64,000 bases of DNA. Origin: Bacillus sp. ISL-37. GTDB lineage: Bacteria > Bacillota > Bacilli > Bacillales > Cytobacillaceae. The position numbers were made by a program, and so were the translations under genes. Below are positions 33,281 through 42,731 of the stretch, piece by piece. The first letter of the stretch is position 1. The number at the start of each line of letters is the position of its first letter. The stretch is from positions 1 to 64,000 of the forward strand of contig NZ_JAGGQL010000014.1 in NCBI RefSeq assembly GCF_018613315.1, read 5' to 3'. Below the pieces are notes generated by a model. The model saw only the letters and a program-made list of their open reading frames with translations. It made no database searches and was not told the DNA's origin.

Positions 33281-34223
33281 ATGCCTTCCTCCTAAACAAC
33301 AGGTACAAGAAAATTCCGCTGCCGATGACGCCGACCATCAGGGAGATGGAAATCTCATAAGGATAGATCAGCACGCGTCCCAGGATGTCCGTTACCAGGA
33401 GGAAATTCGCTCCCAGCAAAGCGGTATGCGGCAATGTTTTTTGCAAATGGTCGCCTTTGAAAATCGAGACGATATTCGGGATGATCAGCCCTAGGAATGG
33501 AATCATTCCGACCGTAAGCACGACTGTGGCCGTAATCAGAGCGACAAGGATCAATCCAATGTTGACGACCCGTTTGTAGGCGAGCCCCAGGTTCTTCGAA
33601 AAATCTTCTCCCATTCCCGCCACCGTGAAGCGATTGGCAAACAAATAGGCAATCACGAGGATGGGAATGCTTATGTACAGCAGCTCATAACGCCCCTTCA
33701 TGATCATCGAAAAATCACCCTGCAGCCACACGGACATGTTCTGGATTACATCAGCCTTGTAAGCAAAGAATGTCGATATGGATGATAGGATATTACCCAG
33801 CATCATCCCGACAAGCGGAATGAAAATCGCGTCTTTGAACTTGATCCGGTCAAGGATTTGCATGAACAAAAACGTTCCCGCCAGTGCGAACACAAACGCA
33901 ATCAGCATTTTCTCAATGGTGGACGCGTTGGCAAAAAACAACATCGAAACGAGGATTCCCAGTCTCGTAGCATCGAGCGTGCCAGCCGTTGTCGGTGACA
34001 CGAACTTATTGCGGCTCAGTTGTTGCATAATTAATCCGGCAATGCTCATCCCTGCCCCGGCGAGCAGGATGGCAATCAACCGCGGCACCCTGCTGATCAG
34101 GAAAATTTCCGTCTCTTCCGATTGAAAATCAAGCAGTTCCAGAGGTGTGATTCTGCTTACTCCTACAAAGAGAGAAAGCATTGAAAGTATGATCAAAGAT
34201 GTAATCAAGTAGCGCTTTTTCAT
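33273..34223 (-). CDS. yclN: Iron-siderophore permease, YclN-like
   Basis: The 316-residue FecCD-family permease has the coupling segment GMIPFLGLIIPNIVS and ISGLIMQQL-like AGLIMQQLSRNKF. ATG 34223 is preferred because AGGAG is 7 nt upstream, against 1 nt for the ATG at 34229. It is the first gene of the operon and lies 25 bp from a perfect Fur box. Confidence 0.9.
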   Translation of the reverse strand: MKKRYLITSLIILSMLSLFVGVSRITPLELLDFQSEETEIFLISRVPRLIAILLAGAGMSIAGLIMQQLSRNKFVSPTTAGTLDATRLGILVSMLFFANASTIEKMLIAFVFALAGTFLFMQILDRIKFKDAIFIPLVGMMLGNILSSISTFFAYKADVIQNMSVWLQGDFSMIMKGRYELLYISIPILVIAYLFANRFTVAGMGEDFSKNLGLAYKRVVNIGLILVALITATVVLTVGMIPFLGLIIPNIVSIFKGDHLQKTLPHTALLGANFLLVTDILGRVLIYPYEISISLMVGVIGSGIFLYLLFRRKAYA

Positions 34224-34247
34224 GGCCATGCTCCTAATTTATCGATA

Positions 34248-34266
34248 GATAATGATAATCATTATC
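34248..34266. promoter_or_regulatory. Fur box
   Basis: GATAATGATAATCATTATC is a perfect match to the 19-bp Fur consensus, 25 bp upstream of the yclN-like start. Iron repression of the whole yclNOPQ-hmo unit is expected. Confidence 0.95.
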
Positions 34267-34473
34267 AGTTAACCTATTTAAATATTAAATCTTCTTTATA
34301 ACAAAAGTCAATGATTAATTGAGAATTTTTTTCAATTAGATTGGAAGTTGATGGGATATTGTCGTGGAATTATCAAAATCACAGGTGGGTTATCCAGCAG
34401 ATGTAGATTTTTAGGTAAAGAATACCTGATCACACCGCCACTGGGCAAAAGCGTGACAAAGTTGATCAGGAAT
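34267..34473. other. Intergenic upstream of the Fur box, no gene seen
   Basis: AT-rich sequence between the Fur box and the tandem array. It should contain the -35 and upstream region of the siderophore operon. No gene is supported. Confidence 0.4.
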
Positions 34474-34889
34474 CTGGCAGCTTTTCGGGTTTTTCCTCCA
34501 AACCTGTCCGAAGTCGGTCTGGGTTCTGACAGCTTTTCTATCATTTGCTCCAAACCTGTCCGAAGTTGGCCTGGGTTCTGACAGCTTTTCTATCATTTGC
34601 TCCAAACCTGTCCGAAGTTGGCTGATCTTCTGACAGCTTTTCTGCCTTTTCCCCCAAACCTGTCTTAAGTTGGCCGATCTTCTGACAGCTTTTCTGCCTT
34701 TTCCCCCAAACCTGTCTGAAGTTGGGCGATCTTCTGACAGCTTTTCTGGCCTTTCCCCCAAACCTGTCTTAAGTTGGCTGATCTTCTGACAGCTTTTCTG
34801 GCTTTTCACTCAAACCTGTCTGAAGTTGGGCGATCTTCTGACAGCTTTTCCAATTCTTCCGCGAAACTAGTCCCAAGTTTTATCTGCAA
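34474..34889. repeat. 52-bp tandem array, eight units
   Basis: CTGRCAGCTTTTC starts at 34474, 34526, 34578, 34630, 34682, 34734, 34786 and 34838, an exact 52-bp period. Each unit has AAACCTGTC and AAGTTGG-type segments. It lies between the terminator of the ArAE gene and the siderophore promoter. Long open frames across it are artefacts of repeated sequence. Confidence 0.92.
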
Positions 34890-34890
34890 A

Positions 34891-34917
34891 CGAAAAAAAG
34901 CCCCTATTAGGAGCTTA
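34891..34917 (-). terminator. Terminator of the ArAE-type gene
   Basis: AGCTCCT pairs with AGGGGCT around AAT on the minus strand, then T7. It overlaps the stop codon. Confidence 0.85.
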
Positions 34918-35965
34918 TATCCAATGACTTTTCCAACAGCTTTTGATGCCTGATTTCAAATTTGTGAATGTGATTCAACTCTTCTAGTAGGTCGTGAATC
35001 GAGACCAGTTCGTAATAGATGATGGTTTCTTCGGAGAACCGGTGGGAGTAAGCTTCCCGCACATCTACCTCATGCCTCAATAAATCCAGCAGTTCTTTTA
35101 CAATAGCATCGTGGGATTCATCCATAGCAAAATCGGGATGGTGGAACGCAGACTTGATTGATTTTACCATGTCTTCGACTATCTGTGCTTTTTCCTCAGG
35201 CAGGTGCATCGAGGGGAGCGAAACAAGATTTCCGACATGATAATGGACTTGTCTCAAAATCGTCAGCTTCTTGAATTCATAATGGATGTTCCGCATATTC
35301 TTCCGGTCGAATTGATGCAGTTTCCATTCTTTCTTTTGGTGCTTGCACAGTGTTTCAATAGCTTCCATGTCTTTCAGGATCCTATGAAAATCCGCTCTTG
35401 TTTCCCGGTGCAAAGGCTGATGTCTCGTGATTTCCGTTCCCCTGCCTTCAATCAGGTCCCCCGTCTCTACAATCAATTGCTGGATTTTTGCTTTGATTGA
35501 TTTTGAATAATCAGGACGGATGACGAGCAGGTTTACCAGGGTCGACACGGTTAGCCCGGTTAAAGTCGTTCCGAGACGGATGAAAAAGTTGGACAAATAG
35601 TGATCTTGAACAGTCGAAATCATTGCCACCCCCGTCAGGACCGCTACCAGCGCCCCGTCCTGGAGGTGCAGCCTGTGGCAGGCAATGATGGTTGCGACGG
35701 CAACAAGCATATAGGTAAGCGGGCTGTCTCCAAACGCAAAGTTGAAGACGACGGAAAAAGCAGCTCCAATCGCCGATGCAGGGAATCTGACATATGCTTT
35801 TTTTATCGAATCAGCCGCGGTCGGTTCAATCGTCACAATCGCTGTAATCACGGCGAACATCGGCGGCCAGCCTAACAGCTCGCAAATCAAAGCCGTGATG
35901 AAGACAGCAATCCCCGTTTTAAGGACCCTTCCTCCGACAAAATTGAATTTCTTAAGTATGGCCAT
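34907..35965 (-). CDS. Aromatic acid exporter family (ArAE/FUSC) protein
   Basis: The 352-residue protein has six or so N-terminal membrane helices (about 1-150; GWPPMFAVITAIVTIEPT, RLHLQDGALVAVLTG) and a helical cytoplasmic C-terminal domain (about 160-350) of the ArAE_1 type. The family exports aromatic acids in E. coli (AaeB), but the Bacillus members are uncharacterised. Confidence 0.82.
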   Translation of the reverse strand: MAILKKFNFVGGRVLKTGIAVFITALICELLGWPPMFAVITAIVTIEPTAADSIKKAYVRFPASAIGAAFSVVFNFAFGDSPLTYMLVAVATIIACHRLHLQDGALVAVLTGVAMISTVQDHYLSNFFIRLGTTLTGLTVSTLVNLLVIRPDYSKSIKAKIQQLIVETGDLIEGRGTEITRHQPLHRETRADFHRILKDMEAIETLCKHQKKEWKLHQFDRKNMRNIHYEFKKLTILRQVHYHVGNLVSLPSMHLPEEKAQIVEDMVKSIKSAFHHPDFAMDESHDAIVKELLDLLRHEVDVREAYSHRFSEETIIYYELVSIHDLLEELNHIHKFEIRHQKLLEKSLDISS

Positions 35966-36026
35966 TTTGCATTCCTCATTTTAATACTCTTACTATCATT
36001 ATACCGTATGGGAACCAGATACGAAA

Positions 36027-36050
36027 AAGAGCCCCTAATATTAGGGACTC
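36027..36050 (-). terminator. Terminator of the YtrA-type operon
   Basis: GAGTCCCTAA pairs with TTAGGGGCTC on the minus strand, then T5. It ends the four-gene unit. Confidence 0.85.
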
Positions 36051-36055
36051 CTGGA

Positions 36056-36745
36056 TTAGTTGATCACATATCCGTCTCCGGTGACCTCAGTATCAGCCGG
36101 GACAGTTACATAGATGAATTCCATTCCTTGCATCATCCCATATCCGCCGTTGAACTGCTCTCCGTCTTCGGAAAACTGCGTAAATGGAAATGCGTTCTTG
36201 TACTTAACAAGCTTGATATTCACATGTTCAGGAGGATAGATTTTCAGAGTAGAATCACTTAGTTCTATCTCTGGTGATTTAAAGCGGTCGGTTATATCAA
36301 TATTGTCCATATAGGAATAAGTTGAGTAATGGGTCACTTCTACTTTCCCCTCAAGAGAATCCACCTTCTCAATGAAAATCATAACATTCTGTCCCATAAA
36401 CTTTATGTCCAGAAGCTGATCATTGAGAGGAAAATCCCATGATTTTTTTTGGGTAAGTCCTTCCGCTTCTTCAATCCTTCCAGATTCGACTACAGAATAA
36501 ATATCGTTATTCAATCTATCGTTTTCTTCAATTTCTTTATCAGTCAGGTACTCAGCTTCTAATGCATCTTCAACAGGCACCATGAATGATAGAATCCCCG
36601 CCACCAGCAGGATCATGATGTATCCAGCAAAAACCTTTGTGATGCCGCTTCCGCTCATGAACCTAGCACCGAAGAATCTATTTGAAAAACTCCCGAAACT
36701 GACCATCAGCAGGATAATAAAGAATAATAGAAAGATTATACTCAT
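36056..36745 (-). CDS. Membrane-anchored protein of the YtrA-type operon
   Basis: The 229-residue protein has two N-terminal membrane helices (about 1-18 and 36-56) and an extracellular beta-rich domain of about 165 residues. I do not recognise the family. It overlaps the permease gene upstream by 4 bp and is the last gene of the GntR-ABC operon. Confidence 0.75.
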   Translation of the reverse strand: MSIIFLLFFIILLMVSFGSFSNRFFGARFMSGSGITKVFAGYIMILLVAGILSFMVPVEDALEAEYLTDKEIEENDRLNNDIYSVVESGRIEEAEGLTQKKSWDFPLNDQLLDIKFMGQNVMIFIEKVDSLEGKVEVTHYSTYSYMDNIDITDRFKSPEIELSDSTLKIYPPEHVNIKLVKYKNAFPFTQFSEDGEQFNGGYGMMQGMEFIYVTVPADTEVTGDGYVIN

Positions 36746-37494
36746 TTCCTCACCTCCAGGCTGTTAGAGATCCAAACTGATATTGCATAGGCAAGCGCGG
36801 ATGTGAGCAGCACCTTTAACATAAACAGCAGAAAGGATGTTTCTAACACAAAAATTTGCCCGATATCAATCACAAGGGTAGACTCGCTTGCCAGGAACAC
36901 ATTTAAAAACAAACTTCCGAAAAGGAGCGCAGGAAGGATGATAATGAAAGCCTTGTTCCTCTGTACCAGCATTCCAACCAGGTAGCCAAACGCTGTGAAC
37001 AGGAACAGATAAAGAATCGTAGCAGCCAGGCCTTCTGCCATTTGCAGCATTGTTATTGGCTGGCTTTCGATGAATTCCCGGTCCTTCTGGAACAGAATCG
37101 CCAGCTTCAACGATTGGCTTGCGAGCACGAACGTAACTCCACCGATGACACTTGCCCATCCAAGGAACAGGATATTCGATAAATGACTGCTCAGCCTGTT
37201 GGCCACAAACGAGTAATCATCAAAACGATAAGCCTGGGTGGTGACGACGATTGCTGAGATAAAAGCCCATATCATCATAAAAGCGAGGATAATGTTGCCA
37301 GAAAAATAGTTCATATCATAGCTGAAAGTTTCCGATCCTCCGCCACCGCCTCCTTCTCCGCCAAGCGAAAAAAGAATCCCGATAATCTGCAGCATCATCA
37401 GCGACGTGAACATCCCACGGTAAGATTTCATTTTAAAACGAAACTGCTTTTTCACAACATCCCAAAGGCTAACCTTTGTTAAATACATCATCAA
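36742..37494 (-). CDS. ABC-2 type membrane protein of the YtrA-type operon
   Basis: The 250-residue protein has six predicted membrane helices. The first extracellular loop has a run of glycines (EGGGGGGSE). It partners the ATPase encoded upstream, whose gene overlaps it by 26 bp. Ytr-type transporters respond to wall-active antibiotics in B. subtilis. Substrate here is unknown. Confidence 0.8.
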   Translation of the reverse strand: MMMYLTKVSLWDVVKKQFRFKMKSYRGMFTSLMMLQIIGILFSLGGEGGGGGGSETFSYDMNYFSGNIILAFMMIWAFISAIVVTTQAYRFDDYSFVANRLSSHLSNILFLGWASVIGGVTFVLASQSLKLAILFQKDREFIESQPITMLQMAEGLAATILYLFLFTAFGYLVGMLVQRNKAFIIILPALLFGSLFLNVFLASESTLVIDIGQIFVLETSFLLFMLKVLLTSALAYAISVWISNSLEVRK

Positions 37495-38374
37495 TCCCGC
37501 CTTTCTCCTGGCTCGTCAAGTACAGACAGAGATCCTCGTTTGAAATCGTCGAGAATTCCAGGTTGTTTTTCATCGCTGAAGCAATCTGGTCATCAGATAG
37601 ATCATTGCGGATCACGGCATATATCCGTCCGAATTCGGTAGTACTTTTATGAAACACCTCATGGCCTCGGAGCCAGTTCTTAATCGCCTCTTCTTTTCCG
37701 CTGACAACAACCGCATACTCGCGCAGTTCTTCAATTGGCATATGCAAAAATTGCTTTCCTTCCTTCAGGAGCAGTATGTCTTCAAGAATGTCCTCTACCT
37801 CGTTCAGGTGATGGCTTGAGATGATGATTGTCCGGGGATTTGCGATATAATCCTTCAAAAGTGCCCGGTAAAAATCCTTTCTGACTCCGGCATCCATTCC
37901 GTTTGTTGGTTCGTCGAAAATCGTCAGCGGACAGCGAGCCGCCAGCCCTATAATCGCGTTGAATGTATTCTTCATCCCTTTTGATAATCCGTCATGATTC
38001 TGCTTTGGATCCAGACCGAAATAATCAAACAGATTACGCGCAAGCTTCATATCCCAGTTGTGATAAAAATCGGCTGCTGATTCCAGCAGTTCCTCGAGAT
38101 CTAATGCGGCTGGCAAATTCATGTCATTATCAATCATGATCATGTTGGCAGACACCGTTAGATTATTGAATGGATTCTCTCCAAACACTCTGACCTCACC
38201 TGAACTCTCGCGCATGAAACCTGCAGCGATTTTCAGCATCGTCGTCTTCCCTGCTCCATTCCTGCCAATCAGACCGGTGATCTTATTTTCTCCGAGGGAA
38301 AACGAAAGGTTATCCAAAGCTTTTTTCTTCCCATATGTTTTTGTTATCGATTCGAACTCCAGCACACTCATCAT
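37469..38374 (-). CDS. ABC transporter ATPase, YtrB-like
   Basis: The 301-residue ATPase has Walker A GRNGAGKTT, a degenerate signature LSKGMKNTF and Walker B LTIFDEP. LSKGM is typical of YtrB/EcsA-type exporters. It overlaps the regulator gene by 4 bp. Confidence 0.88.
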   Translation of the reverse strand: MMSVLEFESITKTYGKKKALDNLSFSLGENKITGLIGRNGAGKTTMLKIAAGFMRESSGEVRVFGENPFNNLTVSANMIMIDNDMNLPAALDLEELLESAADFYHNWDMKLARNLFDYFGLDPKQNHDGLSKGMKNTFNAIIGLAARCPLTIFDEPTNGMDAGVRKDFYRALLKDYIANPRTIIISSHHLNEVEDILEDILLLKEGKQFLHMPIEELREYAVVVSGKEEAIKNWLRGHEVFHKSTTEFGRIYAVIRNDLSDDQIASAMKNNLEFSTISNEDLCLYLTSQEKGGIDDVFNKG

Positions 38375-38754
38375 GAATCCCCCTTCATATCCCGTTTGGC
38401 TTCCTGGATCATCTCGATCAATTCCTCTTCCGTCACCTGGAGATGCTCCGCCTCCCGCACCAACTCAGCCACCAATGACTTCAATGTCTGGTTCCTCCGT
38501 TTCGCCATGATAATTTTCTTCGCATCCTCAGATACGAACATCCCGAGACCGCGCTTTTTATAAACAATGTTTTCATCTGCCAAAATATTCAACCCTTTTG
38601 CCGCTGTCGCTGGATTGATATTCAGCATTTCCGCAAGCTGATATTGTGAATAAACCTTCTCATCCTTCTTGATACTCTCGCTGAGAATCTCCGTTTCCAG
38701 CCACTCAGCGATTTGGACGTAAATCGGCTTCATGCTATCTGAATTAAGAATCAA
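38371..38754 (-). CDS. GntR-family regulator, YtrA type
   Basis: The 127-residue protein is a GntR winged helix (PIYVQIAEWLETEI, YQLAEMLNINPATAAKGL) with only a short C-terminal dimer segment, as in the YtrA subfamily. TTG 38754 follows AGGAGG by 7 nt. It heads its own operon and an inverted repeat covers its promoter. Confidence 0.9.
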   Translation of the reverse strand: MILNSDSMKPIYVQIAEWLETEILSESIKKDEKVYSQYQLAEMLNINPATAAKGLNILADENIVYKKRGLGMFVSEDAKKIIMAKRRNQTLKSLVAELVREAEHLQVTEEELIEMIQEAKRDMKGDS

Positions 38755-38780
38755 CCCCGCACCTCCTCTAACAAGTTACA

Positions 38781-38806
38781 TAGTGCATTACTGTTGTAAT
38801 GTACTA
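38781..38806. promoter_or_regulatory. YtrA-type operator
   Basis: TAGTGCATTAC and GTAATGTACTA (11-bp arms, one mismatch, spacer TGTT) overlap the -10 box, the expected place for autorepression. Confidence 0.75.
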
Positions 38807-38831
38807 TACATCATATTATGCTAGATAACAA
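38803..38831 (-). promoter_or_regulatory. Promoter of the GntR-ABC operon
   Basis: TTGTTA (38826-38831) and TATAGT (38803-38808) are 17 bp apart on the minus strand. Confidence 0.65.
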
Positions 38832-38963
38832 GGAAAATTTACCACTTTTTAGAAAAAATGTGGAGGTTTTAAAAAAGTCGATTAATTGAATGAAGTAGGA
38901 TTCTAGCGGGAAAAGATGCGGTTTGTGCAAATTTATTGTAAGTGGCAAGAATTCACCATATAA

Positions 38964-38988
38964 AATACCCCCTCGATTCCACGAGAGG
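38964..38988 (-). terminator. Terminator of the 72-residue protein gene
   Basis: CCCTCTCG pairs with CGAGGGGG (one G-T) on the minus strand, followed by TATTTTAT. Confidence 0.75.
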
Positions 38989-38995
38989 GCACATC

Positions 38996-39214
38996 CTATA
39001 ACACTTTTGTTTTTTCAAGAGGACTTTCCAGCTTCATAAGTTCAAGTTTCATTTTTTCCGTTTCAAGCAGATAGTTTTCATGTTTCAATCTTTCAAGCTC
39101 AATTTCGTCTTTAATCATGTTGTGTTTGATTTTGGCTACTCTTTGATAATGGCTGGTTACGATGGCGACAAGCGGAATCGAGAATACCATTATAATCGTT
39201 ATGGTTCCTGTCAT
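38996..39214 (-). CDS. Small membrane protein with coiled coil
   Basis: The 72-residue protein has one N-terminal membrane helix (about 3-20) and a charged heptad-type helix (KIKHNMIKDEIELERLKHENYLLETEK region). It resembles PspB-like small proteins in layout only. No function is assigned. Confidence 0.65.
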   Translation of the reverse strand: MTGTITIIMVFSIPLVAIVTSHYQRVAKIKHNMIKDEIELERLKHENYLLETEKMKLELMKLESPLEKTKVL

Positions 39215-39282
39215 GGAACTTCACTCCAAATCTATCATGATTTTACTTATATCATAGCAAAAACAGGAAAAATAAACCAACC

Positions 39283-41004
39283 CTAAACAGAAGTTTCAAA
39301 CTGGACTTTATGCAGGTTCGCGAATATTCCCCCCTGTTCAATCAGCTCGTCATGGCTGCCTTCTTCAGCAATTCCGTCCTCTGTCACGACGACAATCTTG
39401 TCAGCGCTACGGATCGTTGCCAGCCTGTGTGCGATGACCAATGTCGTTCGGTTCTTGGATAGTTCTCCAAGAGCTTTTTGGATGATTCTTTCTGTCTCCG
39501 TATCTAGTGCGGAGGTCGCTTCATCAAGAATCAGAATCGGCGGATTCTTCAGGAACATGCGCGCAATCGCGATCCGCTGTTTCTGTCCGCCCGACAGCTT
39601 CAGGCCACGTTCTCCAATCTGCGTTTCATAGCCATCCGGCAGGGCAGCGATGAAATCTTCCAAATGTGCTTGCCTGGCGGCTCTGACAATATCCTCATGC
39701 GTTGCCCCGAGTGAGCCGTATGCAATATTCTCACGAAGTGTTCCGGTAAACAGGAATACATCCTGCTGGACAATCCCGATTTGTGAGCGCAGGGATTTCT
39801 TCGTCATCTCGCGGATATCGATGCCGTCGATTGTGATACTGCCGCTATTCACATCATAAAAGCGAGGAATCAATGAACAAATCGTCGTCTTTCCTGCTCC
39901 AGATGGTCCAACAAACGCGACCGTTTCGCCATGACGAATTTTCAAATCGATTCCTTCCAAGACAGGTTTATTTTCATCATAGCTGAATGTAACATCTCTG
40001 AATTCAATATCACCTTTCAAACTAGCAATCTTGATCGCATCTTCCCGGTCCACAACATCAGGACTCTGGTCCATCAGCTCGGTAAAACGTTTAAAACCTG
40101 CCATTCCTTTTGGATACAATTCAAGAATCGCACTGATTTTATCGATTGGCTTGAAAAGTACGTTCACATACAAGACGAACCCGACCAATTCTCCATAACT
40201 CAAAGTTCCGCTAAAGCTTAGCCAAGCACCATACACTAGGACTACAAGGATAATCAGCCTTGTCAGCATATAGATGCCAGATGAACTGAAGGACATCACC
40301 TTATAGGCAGTCAATTTAGCACGACGGAACTTGCGGTTATTCTTTGTGAATCTCTCAATCTCAAAATCTTCATTTGTAAAAGACTGGACAACCCTGACTC
40401 CGGACACGCTGTCCTCAACCCTGGCATTCACATCGGCAATATCTGTGTACATATTTTTCCACGCCGCGTTCATCTTGAGGTTGGAATAGGTAATCAGCCA
40501 AATCAGAAACGGTACGATGATCATCGTAGTCAATGCCAGATTGACGTTGATTGTCAACATGATCCAGAACGCGCCGACGAAGGTCATCACTGCAATGAAT
40601 AAATCCTCCGGTCCGTGGTGCGCCAGCTCTCCCAAATCGAAAAGGTCATTGGTGATCCGGCTCATGATATGCCCGGTTTTCGTATTATCGAAAAACCGGA
40701 ACGATTGCTTCTGCACATGCTGAAACAGCTGCTGTCTCATATCCGTTTCAATATTGATTCCCAGCTTATGGCCCCAGTAATTGACGATAAATTGAAGCAA
40801 TGTGCTGATGATATACAACAGCAGCAGCCCGATGCTTACACTGACGATCATATTCCAGTTCCCGCCTGGTAATAACGAATCAATAAACCATTGCACAGCG
40901 AGCGGAAAAGCTAGCTCCAGCAAAGCAACAATTACCGCACTGCTGAAGTCAATGATGAATAGCCGCCGATGAGGGCGGTAATAAGTAAAGAATCTCCGTA
41001 TCAT
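39283..41004 (-). CDS. ABC exporter half-transporter (multidrug/lipid type)
   Basis: The 573-residue protein has six N-terminal membrane helices (ABC_membrane, about 1-310) and a C-terminal ATPase with GPSGAGKTT, LSGGQKQR and ILILDEATSALD. It is a type-IV exporter like BmrA or YfiC and would work as a homodimer. No partner gene adjoins it. Confidence 0.92.
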   Translation of the reverse strand: MIRRFFTYYRPHRRLFIIDFSSAVIVALLELAFPLAVQWFIDSLLPGGNWNMIVSVSIGLLLLYIISTLLQFIVNYWGHKLGINIETDMRQQLFQHVQKQSFRFFDNTKTGHIMSRITNDLFDLGELAHHGPEDLFIAVMTFVGAFWIMLTINVNLALTTMIIVPFLIWLITYSNLKMNAAWKNMYTDIADVNARVEDSVSGVRVVQSFTNEDFEIERFTKNNRKFRRAKLTAYKVMSFSSSGIYMLTRLIILVVLVYGAWLSFSGTLSYGELVGFVLYVNVLFKPIDKISAILELYPKGMAGFKRFTELMDQSPDVVDREDAIKIASLKGDIEFRDVTFSYDENKPVLEGIDLKIRHGETVAFVGPSGAGKTTICSLIPRFYDVNSGSITIDGIDIREMTKKSLRSQIGIVQQDVFLFTGTLRENIAYGSLGATHEDIVRAARQAHLEDFIAALPDGYETQIGERGLKLSGGQKQRIAIARMFLKNPPILILDEATSALDTETERIIQKALGELSKNRTTLVIAHRLATIRSADKIVVVTEDGIAEEGSHDELIEQGGIFANLHKVQFETSV

Positions 41005-41172
41005 TTTCCTATCTCCTTTAATATCTTCAAGTGATTATATGTCAATGAGAGGCACTATTTCAATAATTTTGAAAAAATAAACCCAGAGGATATTTCTTCA
41101 ATACACGGTTATTTTTACTAAATATTGGACAGTTTATAGAAGAATCGAACTGCGGTTGAGGTGAATACATAA

Positions 41173-41649
41173 TTGATTTCAAGAAAACATTTCCTATTTA
41201 ATGTAATAATCATTGCCGTTCCATGGCTGTCTTTATTGTTCATCGGCAAAAGAAGCTTCAAACGGTTCTCTTTTGCTGGTATTTTTATTATTGCTTTTGA
41301 GATTGTTAACCATTTGTATGGTCACAAACGGAGATGGTGGAAGTTTTTCAACAAACGAAAGTCCTTTCTCAGGGATGAACTTCCATTTAGCATCGGACCA
41401 TATATGCCGCTATCAATGTGGCTGCTTAAGTACTCGTTTGGGAATTTCAAAAAGTTCATTACGCTAAATGCGGTTGCTGACGCGATTTTTGCTTTCTTTT
41501 TCATTGATGTACTCAAAAAGCTAAAAATCATCAGGCTGAACAATTTGAGCCACCTTCAGTTCTTTTTCTACCTGCATTACAAAGCCTACTTACTGTATGG
41601 GGTACAATACCTGTTTGAGAAAATGCGGGGCTATAGATTGTACATGTAA
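41173..41649 (+). CDS. Membrane protein of unknown function
   Basis: The 158-residue basic protein starts at TTG 41173 after GAGGTG. It has about four membrane segments and an intervening basic HKRRWWKFFNKRK segment. No family was recognised. A strong terminator follows. Confidence 0.7.
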   Translation: MISRKHFLFNVIIIAVPWLSLLFIGKRSFKRFSFAGIFIIAFEIVNHLYGHKRRWWKFFNKRKSFLRDELPFSIGPYMPLSMWLLKYSFGNFKKFITLNAVADAIFAFFFIDVLKKLKIIRLNNLSHLQFFFYLHYKAYLLYGVQYLFEKMRGYRLYM

Positions 41650-41688
41650 GGTCAAAACCGCAATGTAAAACGGCCATATGCAAAAAAC

Positions 41689-41720
41689 GCTCCGGGCTAC
41701 AATGCCCGGAGCGTTCGTTT
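41689..41720 (+). terminator. Strong intrinsic terminator
   Basis: CGCTCCGGGC pairs with GCCCGGAGCG, then TTCGTTTTTTATTTT. Confidence 0.92.
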
Positions 41721-41761
41721 TTTATTTTATAACAAAGCATAACCTTTTTATACTTAGATTA

Positions 41762-41880
41762 GTGTCTAGCTCCAGCGCCTAGCCCCTCGAGTCGCTTCGG
41801 TCCGTCCAATGAAGTCAAAGAACGACTTCACTGGTCGGCCCTCCACCGCTTGTCGGGGCTGACCAAGGCGCTTGTGCTTT
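41762..41880 (-). repeat. REP-like dispersed repeat, long copy
   Basis: It directly follows the proC stop codon. On the minus strand it begins CAAGCGCCTTGGTCAGCCCC, shared with the copies at 49576 and 51652, and ends GGCGCTGGAGCTAGACAC. A middle insert has an inner hairpin GAAGTC/GACTTC. Confidence 0.8.
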
Positions 41881-41882
41881 TT

Positions 41883-42731
41883 TTATGAAGGAACAAGTAC
41901 TCCTTCAAGTTCTCGATTAATTTCTTTTGAGCGGTTTGCCGCATGGTTGACTGCCTGGGAGATTGCCGTACCGCCGTTGTACTTTCTCAAGGCGTTCAAA
42001 CCAGATGCTGTTGTTCCATTTGGAGAGGTCACCTTTTTCCTGAGGACCTCTGGTGTTTCGTCTTTTTCGATGATCATTTTGGCCGCACCAAGGATTGTCT
42101 GGGCAATGATTTCACGGGCCATTTTTTCGTCCATGCCGTTTTCCCTGCCGACACGCTCCATATGCTCCATCAAGTAGTAAAAATAAGCAGGGCCGCTTCC
42201 GGCAAGGCCTGTGAAGATATCCATCTGCTCTTCTTCAATCAGGAACACTTTGCCCATGCTGCTTAAAACATTTTTTACATCCTCGATGTTTTCATCCGTT
42301 GTGTGTACTCCTGGTGAAATGGCAGTGGCTGATTCCTGAATCATGCTTGATGTGTTCGGCATGACTCGAACAACCTGCTGGCCATCTTTGAGGTTATCTT
42401 CCATAAAACCTGTTGAAATACCTGCCAGAACGGACACGACCACCTGACCAGGCACTAATTTATCCTTCAAAGCCGCAAGTGCTCCCGCTGCTCCTTTTGG
42501 CTTCATCGCTAAAATAAACATATCGATATCTTCATAAGGCAGTTCAGCCTGGGGCATCGCATTGATTCCATATCTGGATTCCAATCGCTCCAGTTTCGCT
42601 GCATTGCTCTTGTTCGTAACATAAACATTTTCCGCGCGCATTTTACCTGACTTGACTACACCTGAAATCATTGCTTCCGCCATCGATCCGGCACCTAAAA
42701 AAGCTACTTTTTTATGTTTTAACAACCGCAT
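41883..42731 (-). CDS. proC: Pyrroline-5-carboxylate reductase
   Basis: The 282-residue protein has the Rossmann start VAFLGAGSMAEAMISG, VVRVMPNTSSMIQES and the C-terminal TSPNGTTASGLNALR of the ProC family. It makes the last step of proline synthesis with NAD(P)H. B. subtilis has several paralogs (ProG, ProH, ProI). I cannot say which this is. Confidence 0.93.
   Translation of the reverse strand: MRLLKHKKVAFLGAGSMAEAMISGVVKSGKMRAENVYVTNKSNAAKLERLESRYGINAMPQAELPYEDIDMFILAMKPKGAAGALAALKDKLVPGQVVVSVLAGISTGFMEDNLKDGQQVVRVMPNTSSMIQESATAISPGVHTTDENIEDVKNVLSSMGKVFLIEEEQMDIFTGLAGSGPAYFYYLMEHMERVGRENGMDEKMAREIIAQTILGAAKMIIEKDETPEVLRKKVTSPNGTTASGLNALRKYNGGTAISQAVNHAANRSKEINRELEGVLVPS

Noticed and set aside
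34411-34809. 132-codon minus-strand open frame and a plus-strand frame in the 52-bp array
   Set aside because: It translates the tandem repeat in shifting frames (52 is not a multiple of 3) and has no ribosome site or family.
34474-34889. CRISPR array
   Set aside because: The whole 52-bp unit repeats. There are no unique spacers of even length and no cas genes.
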